Shown here in pieces: positions 1 to 10,895 of a stretch of DNA of 64,000 bases. The position numbers and the translations under genes were made by a program. The notes under the pieces were generated by a model that had not been told where the DNA came from, made no database searches, and saw only the letters and a list, made by a program, of their open reading frames with translations. Each line of letters starts with the position of its first letter. Within the stretch, counting starts at the first letter, position 1. The DNA is from Oxytricha trifallax (Eukaryota; Ciliophora; Spirotrichea; Sporadotrichida; Oxytrichidae), in contig ARYC01017193.1 of the NCBI GenBank assembly GCA_000711775.1, positions 1 to 64,000 of the forward strand, read 5' to 3'.

Positions 1-78
1 ATTAATAACCCCAACCCCTAACAAATTCCCTACAAATCAAAGCACTTATAAACCTCATTAAGGGGTTTTGGGGTTTTG
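1..78 (-). mobile_element. TBE transposon terminus (left edge, element continues outside)
   Basis: The last 17 nt (62-78) are G4T4G4T4G, the telomere-like tip typical of TBE elements of stichotrich germlines. Positions 28-78 match the reverse complement of 63663-63713 at about 49 of 51 positions (two C/T differences), so this is a terminal inverted repeat. Coding sequence starts at once beyond the adjacent AAT, so this is not a chromosome end. Interior of the repeat has further C4-rich runs (8-18). The element body lies left of the window. Confidence 0.9.
28..78. repeat. TBE terminal inverted repeat, left copy
   Basis: 51-bp repeat, inverted partner at 63663-63713; begins CCCTACAAATCAAAGC and ends in the G4T4 tip. 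The match weakens inward of position 28. Confidence 0.9.
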
Positions 79-81
79 AAT
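79..81. other. AAT at TBE junction (target-site candidate)
   Basis: TBE elements are known to duplicate a 3-bp ANT target. AAT abuts the left tip here and the same AAT (63660-63662) abuts the right tip, although the two tips belong to different insertions. Confidence 0.7.
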
Positions 82-3000
82 GCATCAATCGAAAAGAAAT
101 TCATTGGAGTATGGATTCCAATTTTAAGAGAGATGCTATTTATCTATAGTAAAGTTTAAAACAAAAGAATGGAAAATGTTCTTAACACTCTTATTAAGAA
201 TTCAGACGTTGAGGATAGTAATATTTTTTCTCCATCAATTTTAATTTAAAATTGTAGAAGTGGCAGTATAAGTTAACTTAAATATTTTAAATATTGAACC
301 TAATTATAATTGAAAGCATATTTGGAGTATAGGGTCTTTAAAAATAATGCACATAGACTGTGATTCAAGAAGACTAAAATTTTACAAAAGTATAGGGTTA
401 CACAAGCTTCGTAGAAGAAGATATTTTATTCTTCTTACATGAACTTCTCTTTGAGATTGTTACAAAGCTTAAGGATGATATACTATTTTTCATTATTATA
501 GACAATGTTTCTATGATGGATAGATCATCATGGCGACTATTTGAGCTTATATTACGAATTAATAAAAATCAAATTCGTCATAATAATTTAATTATAACAT
601 CAGAAATTGACAACTTGATAATTGTGATGTGTATATAAAGCGTCTCTATAGATATCCATGGGAACTCTTAAAAGTCAAGCTCATCACTAAATTTTAAAAT
701 TTCAAACAGCGCTTATAATTATTATCAAGAAAGGCTGCAAGATTATGAAAGAGAACTATTCAATGTGGTTGAGATGGAACCAATTACTAGCTTCGATTTA
801 AGATAGATTTTGATTGATATTGCTGAGACCTATGAAAAAGATATGAAAGATGAGATATTTTTAATGACATAAATTATAGATAGCAATAATTCAATTAAAA
901 GCTATCATGGATAACTGGAGATTAAGAATCAATATTTTTCCCAAAGTAAATTATATAATTTTAAAATTGCTTTATTGAATAAGATGATTAAGAGATTTTA
1001 AGTATATGATTTCTTTAAAGAAGTAGAAAAAGAAGTAATAGTTGAAGTTATAAAGAAATGTCAAGGAAATCCACTTTTATGTATTTCTCTCATCTATCAA
1101 CTCCTAACTGTAAATTTATATTTTAGTTTATTGTGGTTTTAGAATGATTTCATTAATATCAGAGAGTAAATTCTCCTATCAACCAATAAGTTAAGATATT
1201 TTTTCAAGACAAATTGCTGGAACAATATTTAGCTTCCTCCTTATTCCTTAAAATAAAATTGTTGCTTAATTGAATAAGCTTTTCTGGCTAAAGGATCTTA
1301 TGCTAAACTTTCTAGTGAAATGGCAGTGTAAGTAATATATAACATTTAATGGAATTTATTCTAATCTCCGAACCTAGTTTACCACTTTTCCTAACTTTAA
1401 TATTTATAGATCTGCATATCAACTTCTCAAAGCAGCTTCAGTGTTTGGTGACAGATTTAGCATGAACCAGGTCAAAGAGATATTTATATTTGACGATCAA
1501 AATAATTATCACCTCGATTTGCTCTTTAGAGTCTTAGAAAATAGGAACTTGATAGAAATGGTGTATGAGGATGGCAGCTAAGGAGACAAGATATATAGAT
1601 TTAATTAGAGCTTTTTGAGAGAATGTCTCTTCCAACTTCAAATCTATGAGGGTCAGAGGAAATAGCTGCATTCAAAAATCAGTCATTTTTTGCAGGAAAA
1701 TATGATTTATAATTGGCAAACAGATGTATTTTACAATATTTAAATGTGTAATTATCAATATAGTGGAACTTTGAGAAGGAATAAACTATTTTACTATAAA
1801 ACTTGATGGCAGAGGAAGGAGTGTAAAACGAAAGATAGTTATCTTTGAAAGCTAGATAAGCACTTGTTATAAAGAAAGTGAATGCATGCATACTTTCGAA
1901 TTAAAATGTTGTAAAAAGAGGGCCACTTATTTTAGAGAAATCAAATACCAAAAAGACTCAATTTTAGTAAGCTAATATTTTAATGATATTATTCTTTATA
2001 GACGGTATGTAACTTTGACATCAAGAACTATGAGTTGGTTTAAAGATAAATTAGAATGGTAAAAAGGTTTAGAAATAGGAAATGTCTCTTTAAAATAATT
2101 ATAATTTAATATTATTTTACTCATTAGACCAAATTCTCAAAGTCACAGTTCTAAAGAATCCCTTTTAGATTTAAGCTGATAAAAATAAGTCTATAAATGT
2201 AACAAACATATCAATGTCATTGGATCAAACAAATGTCAGCATGAATGCATCGATTATTGATGTTATTGTAATTGATAAAATAAAAATTTATTCATTTTTA
2301 TTTTTGAGAATAATATGATTTCATTTGATTTAAACATTGCAATAACAAGAAAGCCAACTTATTGACTTTTCAGGTAAATTAAGATAATTATAAATATCTC
2401 ATTTTTAAGGTTTAATGCAATGAATGGAACAAAAAAGGAGTAATTACAAAAGGTTCAAGGACTATATCTTTTATAGCTGGTTCTAGAAGAGAAGGTGAAG
2501 AATGGGTGGCTTATATTGAATATCTCAGGACTAAAGCCAATTTCGATCATTTTGTAAATAAATTTGGCAAAGTGAAGTTTCCTATCTCACAGTTTGAGAG
2601 CTCTCATGATCACAACAAACGTAAATCACTACTCTTAATAATTATTGAAATTTAGTTAAAATCTCACAGAAGCCAGAGTATAAATTTGGATCAGAACTCA
2701 TGAAATCACTTTACACATCTTCTCTTATGAAACGCTCTTCTTCGATTATAAGTAGCAATAATTATGCTTCCCAATAGTAGCTAATGCTTAGATCTTAATC
2801 TTCGAATATTCTTAAGAGAAAGAACCTAAGGAGAAACATAACTATTTTATTTCATAGTTTTCCCCTATATTTGTATTCAACCATTAACGTACTCATATTT
2901 TTAATATAAAACATAGATTTGAATCTCCCAAATAACAATGTAAATAGTAAAGAAGCAACATAAAATTTAAAACAGTAAATTTCAGCATTATTTAATGTAG

Positions 3001-4043
3001 TAAGCTTGTAATTTATGGAGCATATGTAGCTTAATGCTTGTAAATTTAATGAAGAAAATTCAGTAGAGGAGAGCTCTCAAATTAATGTTATCAACCATAA
3101 GACTGCCATTATAATTGGCATTTAAAATTTTATGTCAAAATTTTTAATAACTTTTTCAAAGGGTTTTGGGGTTATAATATTAATTTAATTATAAAGACCA
3201 GATTTTGGATAAAATTGAGCATCTAACTAAAGAAGACAATGAAGGTTCAATTTAAAACTTGCATTAAGCCGTTTCAGATGACATGCTTGAAGAAATAAAG
3301 AGAGAGTACTAAGAACATTAAATGTTTAACATATAAGATGACAAGGATATGCTGATGACAATGTAAGATCCAAATTTGATGCAAACTGCTCATTTAAACA
3401 ATGATTAGTCTTAAAATTAATTGGGAAAAATTGCTAATTTAGAGTAATTAGCAGCTGCAAGAAGAGCTACTATTTTCAATCCTGGTATCATAGATCACAA
3501 TATCTCTACAATAATGATAAATATGGATATTAAATCAATGTGATTTAATAATTCACCTTTCTAAGTATTATAACTTGAGAAGAATTGGAAGCAAAATGCA
3601 ATTTGGGTTTCATAGATTAAGCACCATAAAGAGAAAATCAAATAATGAGAATATCTCTCAATTAGAAAACTTGGTGAATAATAATCAATTTAATAATGAG
3701 CAAATTGACGAGACCTTATCTTTTGATGATGATTAAACACTAGAGGAAGTTAAAGACTAATTAAACTTAGAGATTATATTTCTTTTTGTGTGAATGATTT
3801 CAATTTGATATTGTTATTTTTAATAGAGGTTTATTCGACGAGAATTGGCATTTTAGAGAAACGAAAGTTGCACTTCCTATTAAGCAATTTCCATTTTATG
3901 AAGGCATACAAGTCGTCTAGTATATTTCAATCAAGAATGATATATAGTTTAAGTAAGATACTTCGAAATTGACAAGGAGAAAGAAAGTGGATTATTATCT
4001 ATTGTTAGAGTGTTATTACGATTATTTGAGAAATAGAAAATGA
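82..4043 (+). CDS. soluble adenylyl cyclase (ADCY10-like), NTPase half and C-terminus, 5' part cut off by TBE
   Basis: Reading starts directly at the TBE junction. Seen: a GVWxPILREMLF segment, a Walker-B-like FIIIDNVSMMDRSSW (about 500-545), a KKCQGNPLLCISLIYQLL sensor-like segment (about 1050-1110), an AASVFGDRFS/LLFRVLENRNLIE stretch (about 1430-1560), and a YEGQRKQLHSKI segment; these resemble the STAND-type NTPase half of class III cyclases of the ADCY10 family. A PH-like segment with a final GEEWVAYIEYLR follows (about 2370-2610). The C-terminus is low complexity with a basic end. Several GT..AG introns are needed (for example about 3539-3578 and 3794-3830). A possible 5-nt frame correction near 3960 would replace the last residues and extend the frame to about 4098. 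Walker A and cyclase domains are missing here; a cyclase exon lies at 7312-8084 on the other strand. Family call fairly sure; exon map approximate. Confidence 0.7.
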
Positions 4044-4152
4044 AATTTCACACTGTGTAAATAGCATAAAAAGAATTATATCAAAATAATTAAGCATGAA
4101 TGTTTACCTAGAAATATAATTAGAATAAATCGAGTATTTGAACAGTTTTTAA

Positions 4153-4788
4153 TCAACTGAATAATAGGTCATAATTTTAAGCTGGATGTTATTTTTGTTG
4201 ATGTTACAATAAAAATGCTCTTTTAATAAAATTAAAAATATCATTATAAGTATCACTACTCCAGTTCACTCCTGCTTTTTAATTATGTTAAGACGCTGCA
4301 CTTGCTCTATTATTCTATTATTATTACTACTATTGACCCATTTTGAACATCTCTTAGGTTTTAAGGTCTTAAGGTATAAATGAATGACTGTGAGCAGGAG
4401 GCTATTGCTTCAGCGAGCTGTTTTGAGTTGATGCTACTTTTCCCTTTTTAGAGTAGTCAGGTTGATTTGTCCACTTTGTTCTGAGGACTTTCATGATAAT
4501 CATACCATCTGAAATGGGCAATTTACCATTCTCATTAGAGAGATCAAGCCAAACTTTTTAACCCTGGAAATTGTACTGGAATCTAAAATGGTACTCGCCT
4601 GGTACAGAAAAGTGCTAGCGTATATCAGTCAAGGTTATCTCCTGGATACCTTTTTAAATAGGGAAAAAGTTCAGTTGACTGTAGTCTTCGTTATAATAAA
4701 AAACAATTAAAAGGGAAATTTTATTTTGTAATAAGGTAAAATAAATTATATCTTCTGGAATGTAGTAGAATACGTAAGTTAATGACAT
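4153..4788 (-). CDS. DIX-domain protein
   Basis: Single uninterrupted 211-codon frame from ATG (4788) to TGA (4153). Residues about 45-105 fit the DIX fold of Dishevelled/Axin: EITLTDIRQHFSVPGEYHF, then a KVWLDLSNENGKLPISDG segment and an IIMKVLR strand, parallel to the ITLxDFKxxL..YxFxFK..DDNAxLPxFxGR pattern. DIX domains polymerise head to tail. The tail holds a run of eight Gln, mostly encoded by TAG/TAA (4324-4350). Only 62 bp separate its start from that of the divergent gene at 4851, so the two probably share a promoter. Single-domain proteins of this size suggest a scaffold adaptor; the partner is unknown. Confidence 0.7.
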
Positions 4789-4850
4789 TACTTGTTTAAA
4801 TTTATATATTATAATTGTTTAATCAATTTATAAATAACTTAATTTAAAAA

Positions 4851-7337
4851 ATGAGACAACCCTCTCAAAATACAAATATTGCACCAGCTTAGCCATCACT
4901 TTTCATTTAAGATTTAGACATAAAATTTGCCAATTAAAAACTCTTGAAACAAGTTTCTGATTAACTTCTATAAGAATCTTTCTTAGAACTTATAGTTGGT
5001 TAAGTTGACTAACCAACATAAATAGTAAAAATCTATTTGATTACAGAGTATGGAACACTAATATGTCTGTATTTTGACTTCAAAGAAAGAATAGTCAAGG
5101 ATGTAAAAATCACTACTTACATCAAAGATATGGTGTGTTTCAAAATCATGAAAATAAAAGCCAACGAAAACTTACAAGTATGCATGCTGATAGAGCATGA
5201 CTGCTTGTGCTAAGTTAAATTTTATAATGGGCCACAAGGAGGATTTCAAATGCAAGATGAGTAATAGTTTGGTGGAAGAGACAGCTTAATTCAAAATTAA
5301 AACTAAAAAGTGCCAACTATTATGAATGAAGATAATTCAAACTTAGCGTAAGTCATTAAGATAGCCAATTTATTCTATATAGAATCGGATTGATAGAATG
5401 CTAAGTACCTAATGCAAACATGATGAGCTTGAATTAAAGTGGAAGTTATATCATTGTTGCAAATTAAGAGCTTATAGAAATTTTCAGTTCAAGTCCCAAT
5501 CCAGCGAATCCTTAAATTCAATTAAACTTAGAAAGAATCCTTATTGTGGACTTTGTATAATTACCTCTCTTAATTCATGGAATCGAAGATTTAGTTTTCG
5601 ATAGATTTGAGAGAAACGTTTTCTATGCAGTTGGTATTAAGAACTTAAATTTTGAAAGTAGTCAATATGAAAATAATGACCATGCTGATGTAATTTAAGA
5701 TAACGTTAGAATTGAGAAATTTTTCATTGAGTCTGATTCATTTTCTTCCAAGACTTAAGCCTTTCTATAGATGAAACAAAAGGACGAAGAAGTCTTATTC
5801 TACAATATTTCTTAAAACCAGGAAAAAGTGGCAGTATATACTAATTAAGGTAATCTCTATACTTACAATATTACAAATCTTGACCTGAAGTTTAATGCTA
5901 CTATTAATTCTTAAGATTAAAAAGCTAGAATGTAAACTTAAGAAAATCTTTAATGTTTTGAGGAATCAAAGCATACAACTCACACAAAGGAATTTAATTT
6001 TAAAGATAGTATGCATACATAGGAACTTACATAAAATCAGACTCTTGTTGATAGAACTCCAAATTAAAAGTAGCTTAATAACCCTAATCGTATTACTGAA
6101 GAATAAGATGAAGCTGATGACATAAAACCTCTTAATCCTATTGGAAAGCTAATAAATCTTGGAGAAGATATACAGGACCTAAAATGGATACTAAATGACA
6201 CATTTTTGGTAGTTGTTACTGTGTCCAATAGAATGATAGTTTTTGACAATCTACTCTATGCTTTCAATTTATTTTTAAAGCTTTTAAATTGTTTTCAATA
6301 TAATATCATAAGCAGACTAAGATGGTCCACTTCAGAAAAATATAAAGCTGAATTTAAACAGATAAATTGCAAAGATATCCAATGAAGATTCAAGAGTAAT
6401 AATTAGAGGCTTTGATTAGCCTCAAAATACGAATGGCTTGCATTTAATAAATTAGAACTAATTCTTTGCAGTAACAACTAGGAGGTCATGTGTCAAGTTA
6501 GTTTACTTAGAAAACTTTGCAAATTTTGATAAATAAGTAAAATTTGATATGCAATTCATAGTAAAATAGCACTTAAATGCTTAAAGAGTAAATCATGTGC
6601 ACAGTTTAATCACAACAAGCATTAATGATCCAGAGACTTGGTTAAGTTGTAGTTTATAATTCATTAACTACTGTTTAATTAACTCTGAAGTTTTGAGTCT
6701 ATAACAGATAACTAAGGTTAAATTATTCCAGCTTTATAAGATAAGCCACTAAAGACCTGACTTTGATTACTTTAATCACACAATAGAATACTATTTCAAT
6801 AAGTTGTGCTTGAAATATCTATCACTAAAAATGTTTGAAGAAGCTTTATATATAGCATTTGAAATGGACTCCATATCTTTATTGAATTATGTAAAAGTAC
6901 TTGCAAGAAAACAGAAAAATACTATTGTCTAAGCTCTGATAGATTTTCAAAGAGAGCGTTCTAACCCAGGTTCATCCTCTACTAGTCTTATGAAATCTCT
7001 AATTTAAATAGCAAATTTTTCCAAGAAGTAATTGAAAAAGGAAGATTTTAGCAACTTATACAAAGATTTTGATACTCTCTTGAGAATAGATGACATATCA
7101 GATTTGGAGCTATCTGACTTCAACAGTTGGGAAATCAATTTGGATGACTATCAAAAAGCCTTAGATTTTGAATTTGAAGGCAAATTCGAGGAAGCTATGA
7201 AAATCTATGAAGAAAATAATCTCAATAATGATGTTTTCAGAGTTAAGTCGATTCTTAATGAGCTATCTAAAGAAATCAGAGAAGGAGAAAAGCATTTGAT
7301 CTTTGAGGACATCAAAAAGTTTATTAATCATTCATGA
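4851..7337 (+). CDS. WDPCP/Fritz-like protein (WD-repeat N-terminus, helical C-terminus)
   Basis: ATG at 4851, TGA at 7335-7337, about 800 residues after removing interruptions. The N-terminal half is beta-rich (IVKIYLITEYGTLICLYFDF and later NLYTYNITNLDLKF, WILNDTFLVVVTVSNRMIVF), fitting degenerate WD repeats. The C-terminal half has YYFNKLCLKYLSLKMFEEAL (about 6790-6850), resembling the helical region of WDPCP, an effector of ciliogenesis and planar cell polarity in animals. A 14-nt segment flanked by ATAGAAT (5386-5399) must be removed to keep the frame; another frame change lies near 6380. Other WD+TPR ciliary proteins (IFT, WDR) are alternatives. Confidence 0.5.
5386..5399 (+). other. 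14-nt IES, pointer ATAGAAT
   Basis: ATAGAAT occurs at 5379-5385 and 5393-5399. With both copies the frame meets TGA; deleting one copy plus the 7-nt spacer gives FYIECQVPNANMMSLNQSGS in frame with both flanks. It lacks GT..AG ends, so it is not an intron. Confidence 0.8.
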
Positions 7338-8084
7338 TTTCCTTAACAATGCTTTACAATTTTCTATAGAGAATTGCAAGGTGATTTAATGAATCAGTAG
7401 ATGATGCCAATCTGAGAGATCTTAGTGCTTATGATAGACCATCACCAATAATGAAATACTCAGCTCTTTTCATAACCCCACCTACATGTAATATTCCGCA
7501 ATGACCAAACCCAAGCCCCATGTGTATTTCTGTTCTGTTCGATATGATTTTCTAACTCTCATTTTTGATATCAAGTGCACATTAAGCTGCCTTTCTTGCA
7601 ATGTTTGAATCAATATCATCATCCTCCCTTCCTACTTAAGTACTATCGCCTAGTGGGTTGTTAGATCTTGGCCAAATACAAATCAAAGAATTGCCAATAA
7701 ACTGTACAATATCTCCTCCGTATTTGTGAATGGTCTTGCTCATTATTTCTAAGAATCTGTTTGATAAATTAGCTAAGTGCTCATTATACTGTTGATCATT
7801 AGTAAAATGCTTTAGTCTATGTGCCTAATCGTAGAAGTTCTTTATTTCTGCTACCATTATTGCTGTCTTAGAATGTTAGCATTAGGGAAATTCTCTATCA
7901 TTTTCAAATTATAATTATACCTGAATAATTAATATTATATATTGTAACTCATTTACAATAAAAAATTACCATTAGAATCAGTATTTGCTAAATGTTAAAC
8001 TATTGAGATAGGAATGAACTTTAGCATGCTTTGCAAATAATCTTGCATTTATTTGTCCTGCAAAGATTTTGTTTAATTTGCCAT
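7312..8084 (-). CDS. class III adenylyl cyclase catalytic domain exon (sAC-type C1), 3' end open
   Basis: ATG at 8084. After an N-terminal SMLKFIPISIVQHLAN, an AT-rich interruption (about 7921-7969) precedes the catalytic domain: TAIMVAEIKNFYD (first metal-binding strand, with E where D is usual), KYGGDIVQFIGNSLICIWP (the GGDxxKFxGDxLL motif with N at the second Asp position), ARKAAQCALDI, MGLGFGHCGILHVGGVMKRA and EYFIIGDGLSQALRSL. This is the C1 type of soluble adenylyl cyclase. After about 7395 similarity stops and the frame runs into a TGA at 7312-7314, overlapping the 3' end of the convergent gene by 26 bp, so the exon probably ends near 7390-7400. It may be the N-terminus of the gene at 82-4043 in inverted order. 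Changes at metal-site Asp residues may reduce activity. Confidence 0.75.
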
Positions 8085-8556
8085 TTTATAATTTATTTTT
8101 ATTTACACAAAGAGATTAATATTCTTATCTGAAATTATTTTTAATCACAGTGAGCAATATTTTAACTTTTCTGAATAGTCTAAATGATTAAAATAATACT
8201 AATCATATATAAAAGATTTTAAATAAAATAAAACCCCTTTATATCATTAAAAGAAATAGATTTTATCAATAAATTTATTTGTTTAAATTCATAATGGGTA
8301 GACTTTTTTTAATTATTTTGTTAACTAAATGTAAACAAGAGGGATAAAATTTTTTATTGTAGAGAAAGATTATATATTTTTAATAACCCTTGGTGAAATC
8401 TTTATATTTTAATTTTATTTATTAATTTCTGATTAATATTTATCATTTAGTCTATACATCTTGTATTATATTAGATAATAATCTTGATTTGTATTTATCC
8501 ATCTTCCAAGTATAAATTATACAAGAGGACTTTATTAAAAATAATTTTATATTTAA
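8085..8556. other. AT-rich intergenic spacer
   Basis: Divergent promoter region between the cyclase exon and the next + gene. Homopolymeric A/T runs, one short C4 run (8234-8237); no coding signal seen on either strand. Confidence 0.5.
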
Positions 8557-10064
8557 ATGAGAAATACTTTCAGAATTAGCCAAACGAATTAAAATAGTCC
8601 ATAGAGCTAGTCATCCCCTAATAAACCTTATGTAAATCTTAATACCTCTACGAAGAGATTTTAGATTTAACAGACTTCCCCCCAAAACCCCTTGATATCT
8701 TCTCAAAGCTTTAATTCCAAAATATTTACATCTCCAAAGCCTCGTCATATAGATTTAAATAATTAAAGTTTACATTAATCAGCAAATTTGGAAAAGAAAA
8801 TATTAAGGAAGAGCAATTCTCCATATGCTGATCTTACTTTTAATAAGAGAAATGTAATTTTATATTCGAATGAGAGTAATCAAATGCTTAAAATAATGTG
8901 ATCTACACCTGTATCCCCAAAGTTACACTAGAAATCTTTAATAAATATCGGCAGGAACAATTATGTTTTACAGAATAAAGAACTTAATTTTGGGAAGAAA
9001 TAAACAAAGATTAGTTAGGGTTTTATATAAACTTATAGTCAAGGTAGTTAGAGACCTAATTTAGTATAGAAACTTATAGAAAAAAGAAATTAAATGCTAA
9101 ATAATTATAAAGATACAAGTTTGAATAATTCTAAGGAAATAGTTCTAAACGTTGAGAGGGATGTCAATAAACATTTGTATCCCTAGAGGTGTGTTTTCAT
9201 TAAGAAATAACCTTCTGAAAAAGCTAGTTATTAAAATGACGATGAAGTCAATCTATAACCAATGATTAAAAAACTTGTGGATTTGAGAATGTAAAGGATA
9301 TAGAAATTAAATAAACAATATAAACCCATAAATAGTTATTTTATATGGATTATAAACTTTGTTAATACAAATTTTTCATTTTATATTTAATTTAGTTCCA
9401 ATTCTCTAGCATGGCATAAAAATCAGTTTTTGCCTTTAAATCTTAATTAGAAAGTTAAAATACTTCAACTCTTTTAAATAAAACTTTTACAAACTAAAAC
9501 TCAGACACCTACAAACATAACCTAGTAAAAAACATAAGAGAAGTTCGTCGTTTAAACTCATAACAAAGCCCATTTACTATTCAAAAACTTCGACCGTAAA
9601 CTGCACTAATTTTACAACAAACTTAAAAATTTACAAATAATCAGATGATCACAACTCGATCTCAATCTCAGTCACAGCGTTCTATATTGAGCAAAACACA
9701 GTCAATCAAGGATTTACAAATAAGAAGACAGTCTATGTTTAAAGCTATGAATATGTCCATTAGGTAAAGCAGGGAGAAATAATTAAATTAAACACAAAGT
9801 TAAATGCTATTTCCTAAGTAAATTGATAAAATTAATCAGTAAGTACTGGACTTTGCGAATGAAAAGTTAAATCTTATCGTTATGAAAAAGTCAAAGCTAA
9901 ATTTAAATAATAATTTATATTTAAATTTTAACTATAAAAAAGGTTTATACTCACCAAAAAGTCAAGGTAGATTGAGAAATTTCCTATAAAATATAAATTA
10001 AGCTTAACAAATACTATCTACTTAAAATAAGCATAATAGGTCATTCATAACCAAAATAACTTGA
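8557..10064 (+). CDS. basic Gln/Ser-rich protein, unknown
   Basis: ATG at 8557. Many Gln are TAA/TAG. The N-terminus is Ser/Pro/Gln-rich (SPNKPYVNLNTSTKRF), followed by a basic segment. An in-frame TGA at about 8899 is best explained by a 69-nt GT..AG intron (about 8851-8919). Further frame changes near 9370 and 9620 lead to TRSQSQSQRSILSKTQSIKD and a tail with ITKIT before TGA at 10062-10064. No domain recognised; probably a disordered cytoskeletal or nuclear protein. It contains an in-frame CCCCAAAACCCC at 8680-8691 (S-P-Q-N-P-L). Exon structure is uncertain. Confidence 0.5.
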
Positions 10065-10487
10065 TAAATATTAATTTTCCTTTTATCATTATTGATATGA
10101 TCAAATTTAATATAAAATTGAATGTAAAATATGTATTTAAGCCTAAAGAATGCTTTAAATTATTGTAAGTTTGAAAAAAGATATAATATTTACTAATATA
10201 ATACTAATTATTAAATACAGTATAAATGCTCTTTTATATACTTAATTAAAAAAGAAAGTATTTAAAAGTTTCAAAATTGAAAAACTTTTTCAATCTTTAT
10301 ATTATTTTTAAAAAGATTTATTAAGTAAACAAAATTTTTTATAAACTTTATAATCAATTTTTTTGTTTTTTATTGCAAACTAGCACTTTTGATATGAAAT
10401 AATTATCAAAGTTTTCTAATAAAGCAACCTGATTAAATTTATCTTAATTTCTTGAAATTTCTGAGTTTGTATCCAAAGCATTTTAAA
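10065..10487. other. AT-rich spacer
   Basis: Runs of A and T, no coding signal seen; 3' flank of the preceding gene and 5' flank of the next ORF. Confidence 0.5.
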
Positions 10488-10895
10488 ATGAAAAGAAAAT
10501 ATTTAATTACTAAAATATATTCCAAACTCATTGACAAATACAAATATATTACCACTTCACTATTAATCATATTGATAGAACTAGCTGATGTTATTCCTGA
10601 ACATATTAAGGCTTTCCAGCATAATCAGGTAGTCCATACGTTTCCAAGTGAGAAACGCTTCTTATTTCAAGTAATCAGGTTTTTGCTTCAACCCCTCCTT
10701 AATATTAATTACCCTTTGAATTTTCCCTTTAATTTTCATGATTATTCTATACTTGTAATATTCATCCTACTCTGGACTGTAGGCGTGCTCGGCAACTTTA
10801 ATCATATATTTCTTCATGAAATACTTACTCAATCGGTTTAAACCAAGTTAGAATTAGTTTAACCGATTGATAGCTGTTGCTTGGTCTATGTTTGA
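10488..10895 (+). CDS. hypothetical membrane protein with atypical Gln codons
   Basis: ATG at 10488. The frame runs 118 codons without TAA, TAG or TGA before a TAA at 10840-10842; under the ciliate code it continues to TGA at 10893-10895 (135 aa). Features: basic N-terminus KRKYLITKIYSKLIDKYKY, a hydrophobic TSLLIILIELADVI, a second one YSILVIFILLWTVGVLGNF. All five Gln before the TAA are CAA/CAG, unlike neighbouring genes where TAA/TAG dominate. No family recognised. May be a real short gene, an imported or mobile-element-derived gene, or chance. Confidence 0.3.
10830..10869. repeat. imperfect inverted repeat (13-bp stem)
   Basis: CAATCGGTTTAAAC at 10830-10843 pairs with GTTTAACCGATTG at 10857-10869 with one unpaired base and a 13-nt loop. 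It covers the end of the preceding ORF in the standard code and could form a hairpin in RNA or DNA. Confidence 0.7.

Noticed and set aside
62..78. G4T4G4T4G as a chromosome telomere
   Set aside because: Coding sequence continues directly beyond it and an inverted copy sits at 63663; it is a transposon tip, not a chromosome end.
4324..4350. Trinucleotide-like repeat (TTA/CTA) as microsatellite
   Set aside because: It encodes the poly-Gln run of the DIX protein through TAA/TAG codons, so it is coding.
6064..6249. 61-codon minus-strand frame opposite the WDPCP-like gene
   Set aside because: Shadow of the + strand coding region; composition not protein-like.
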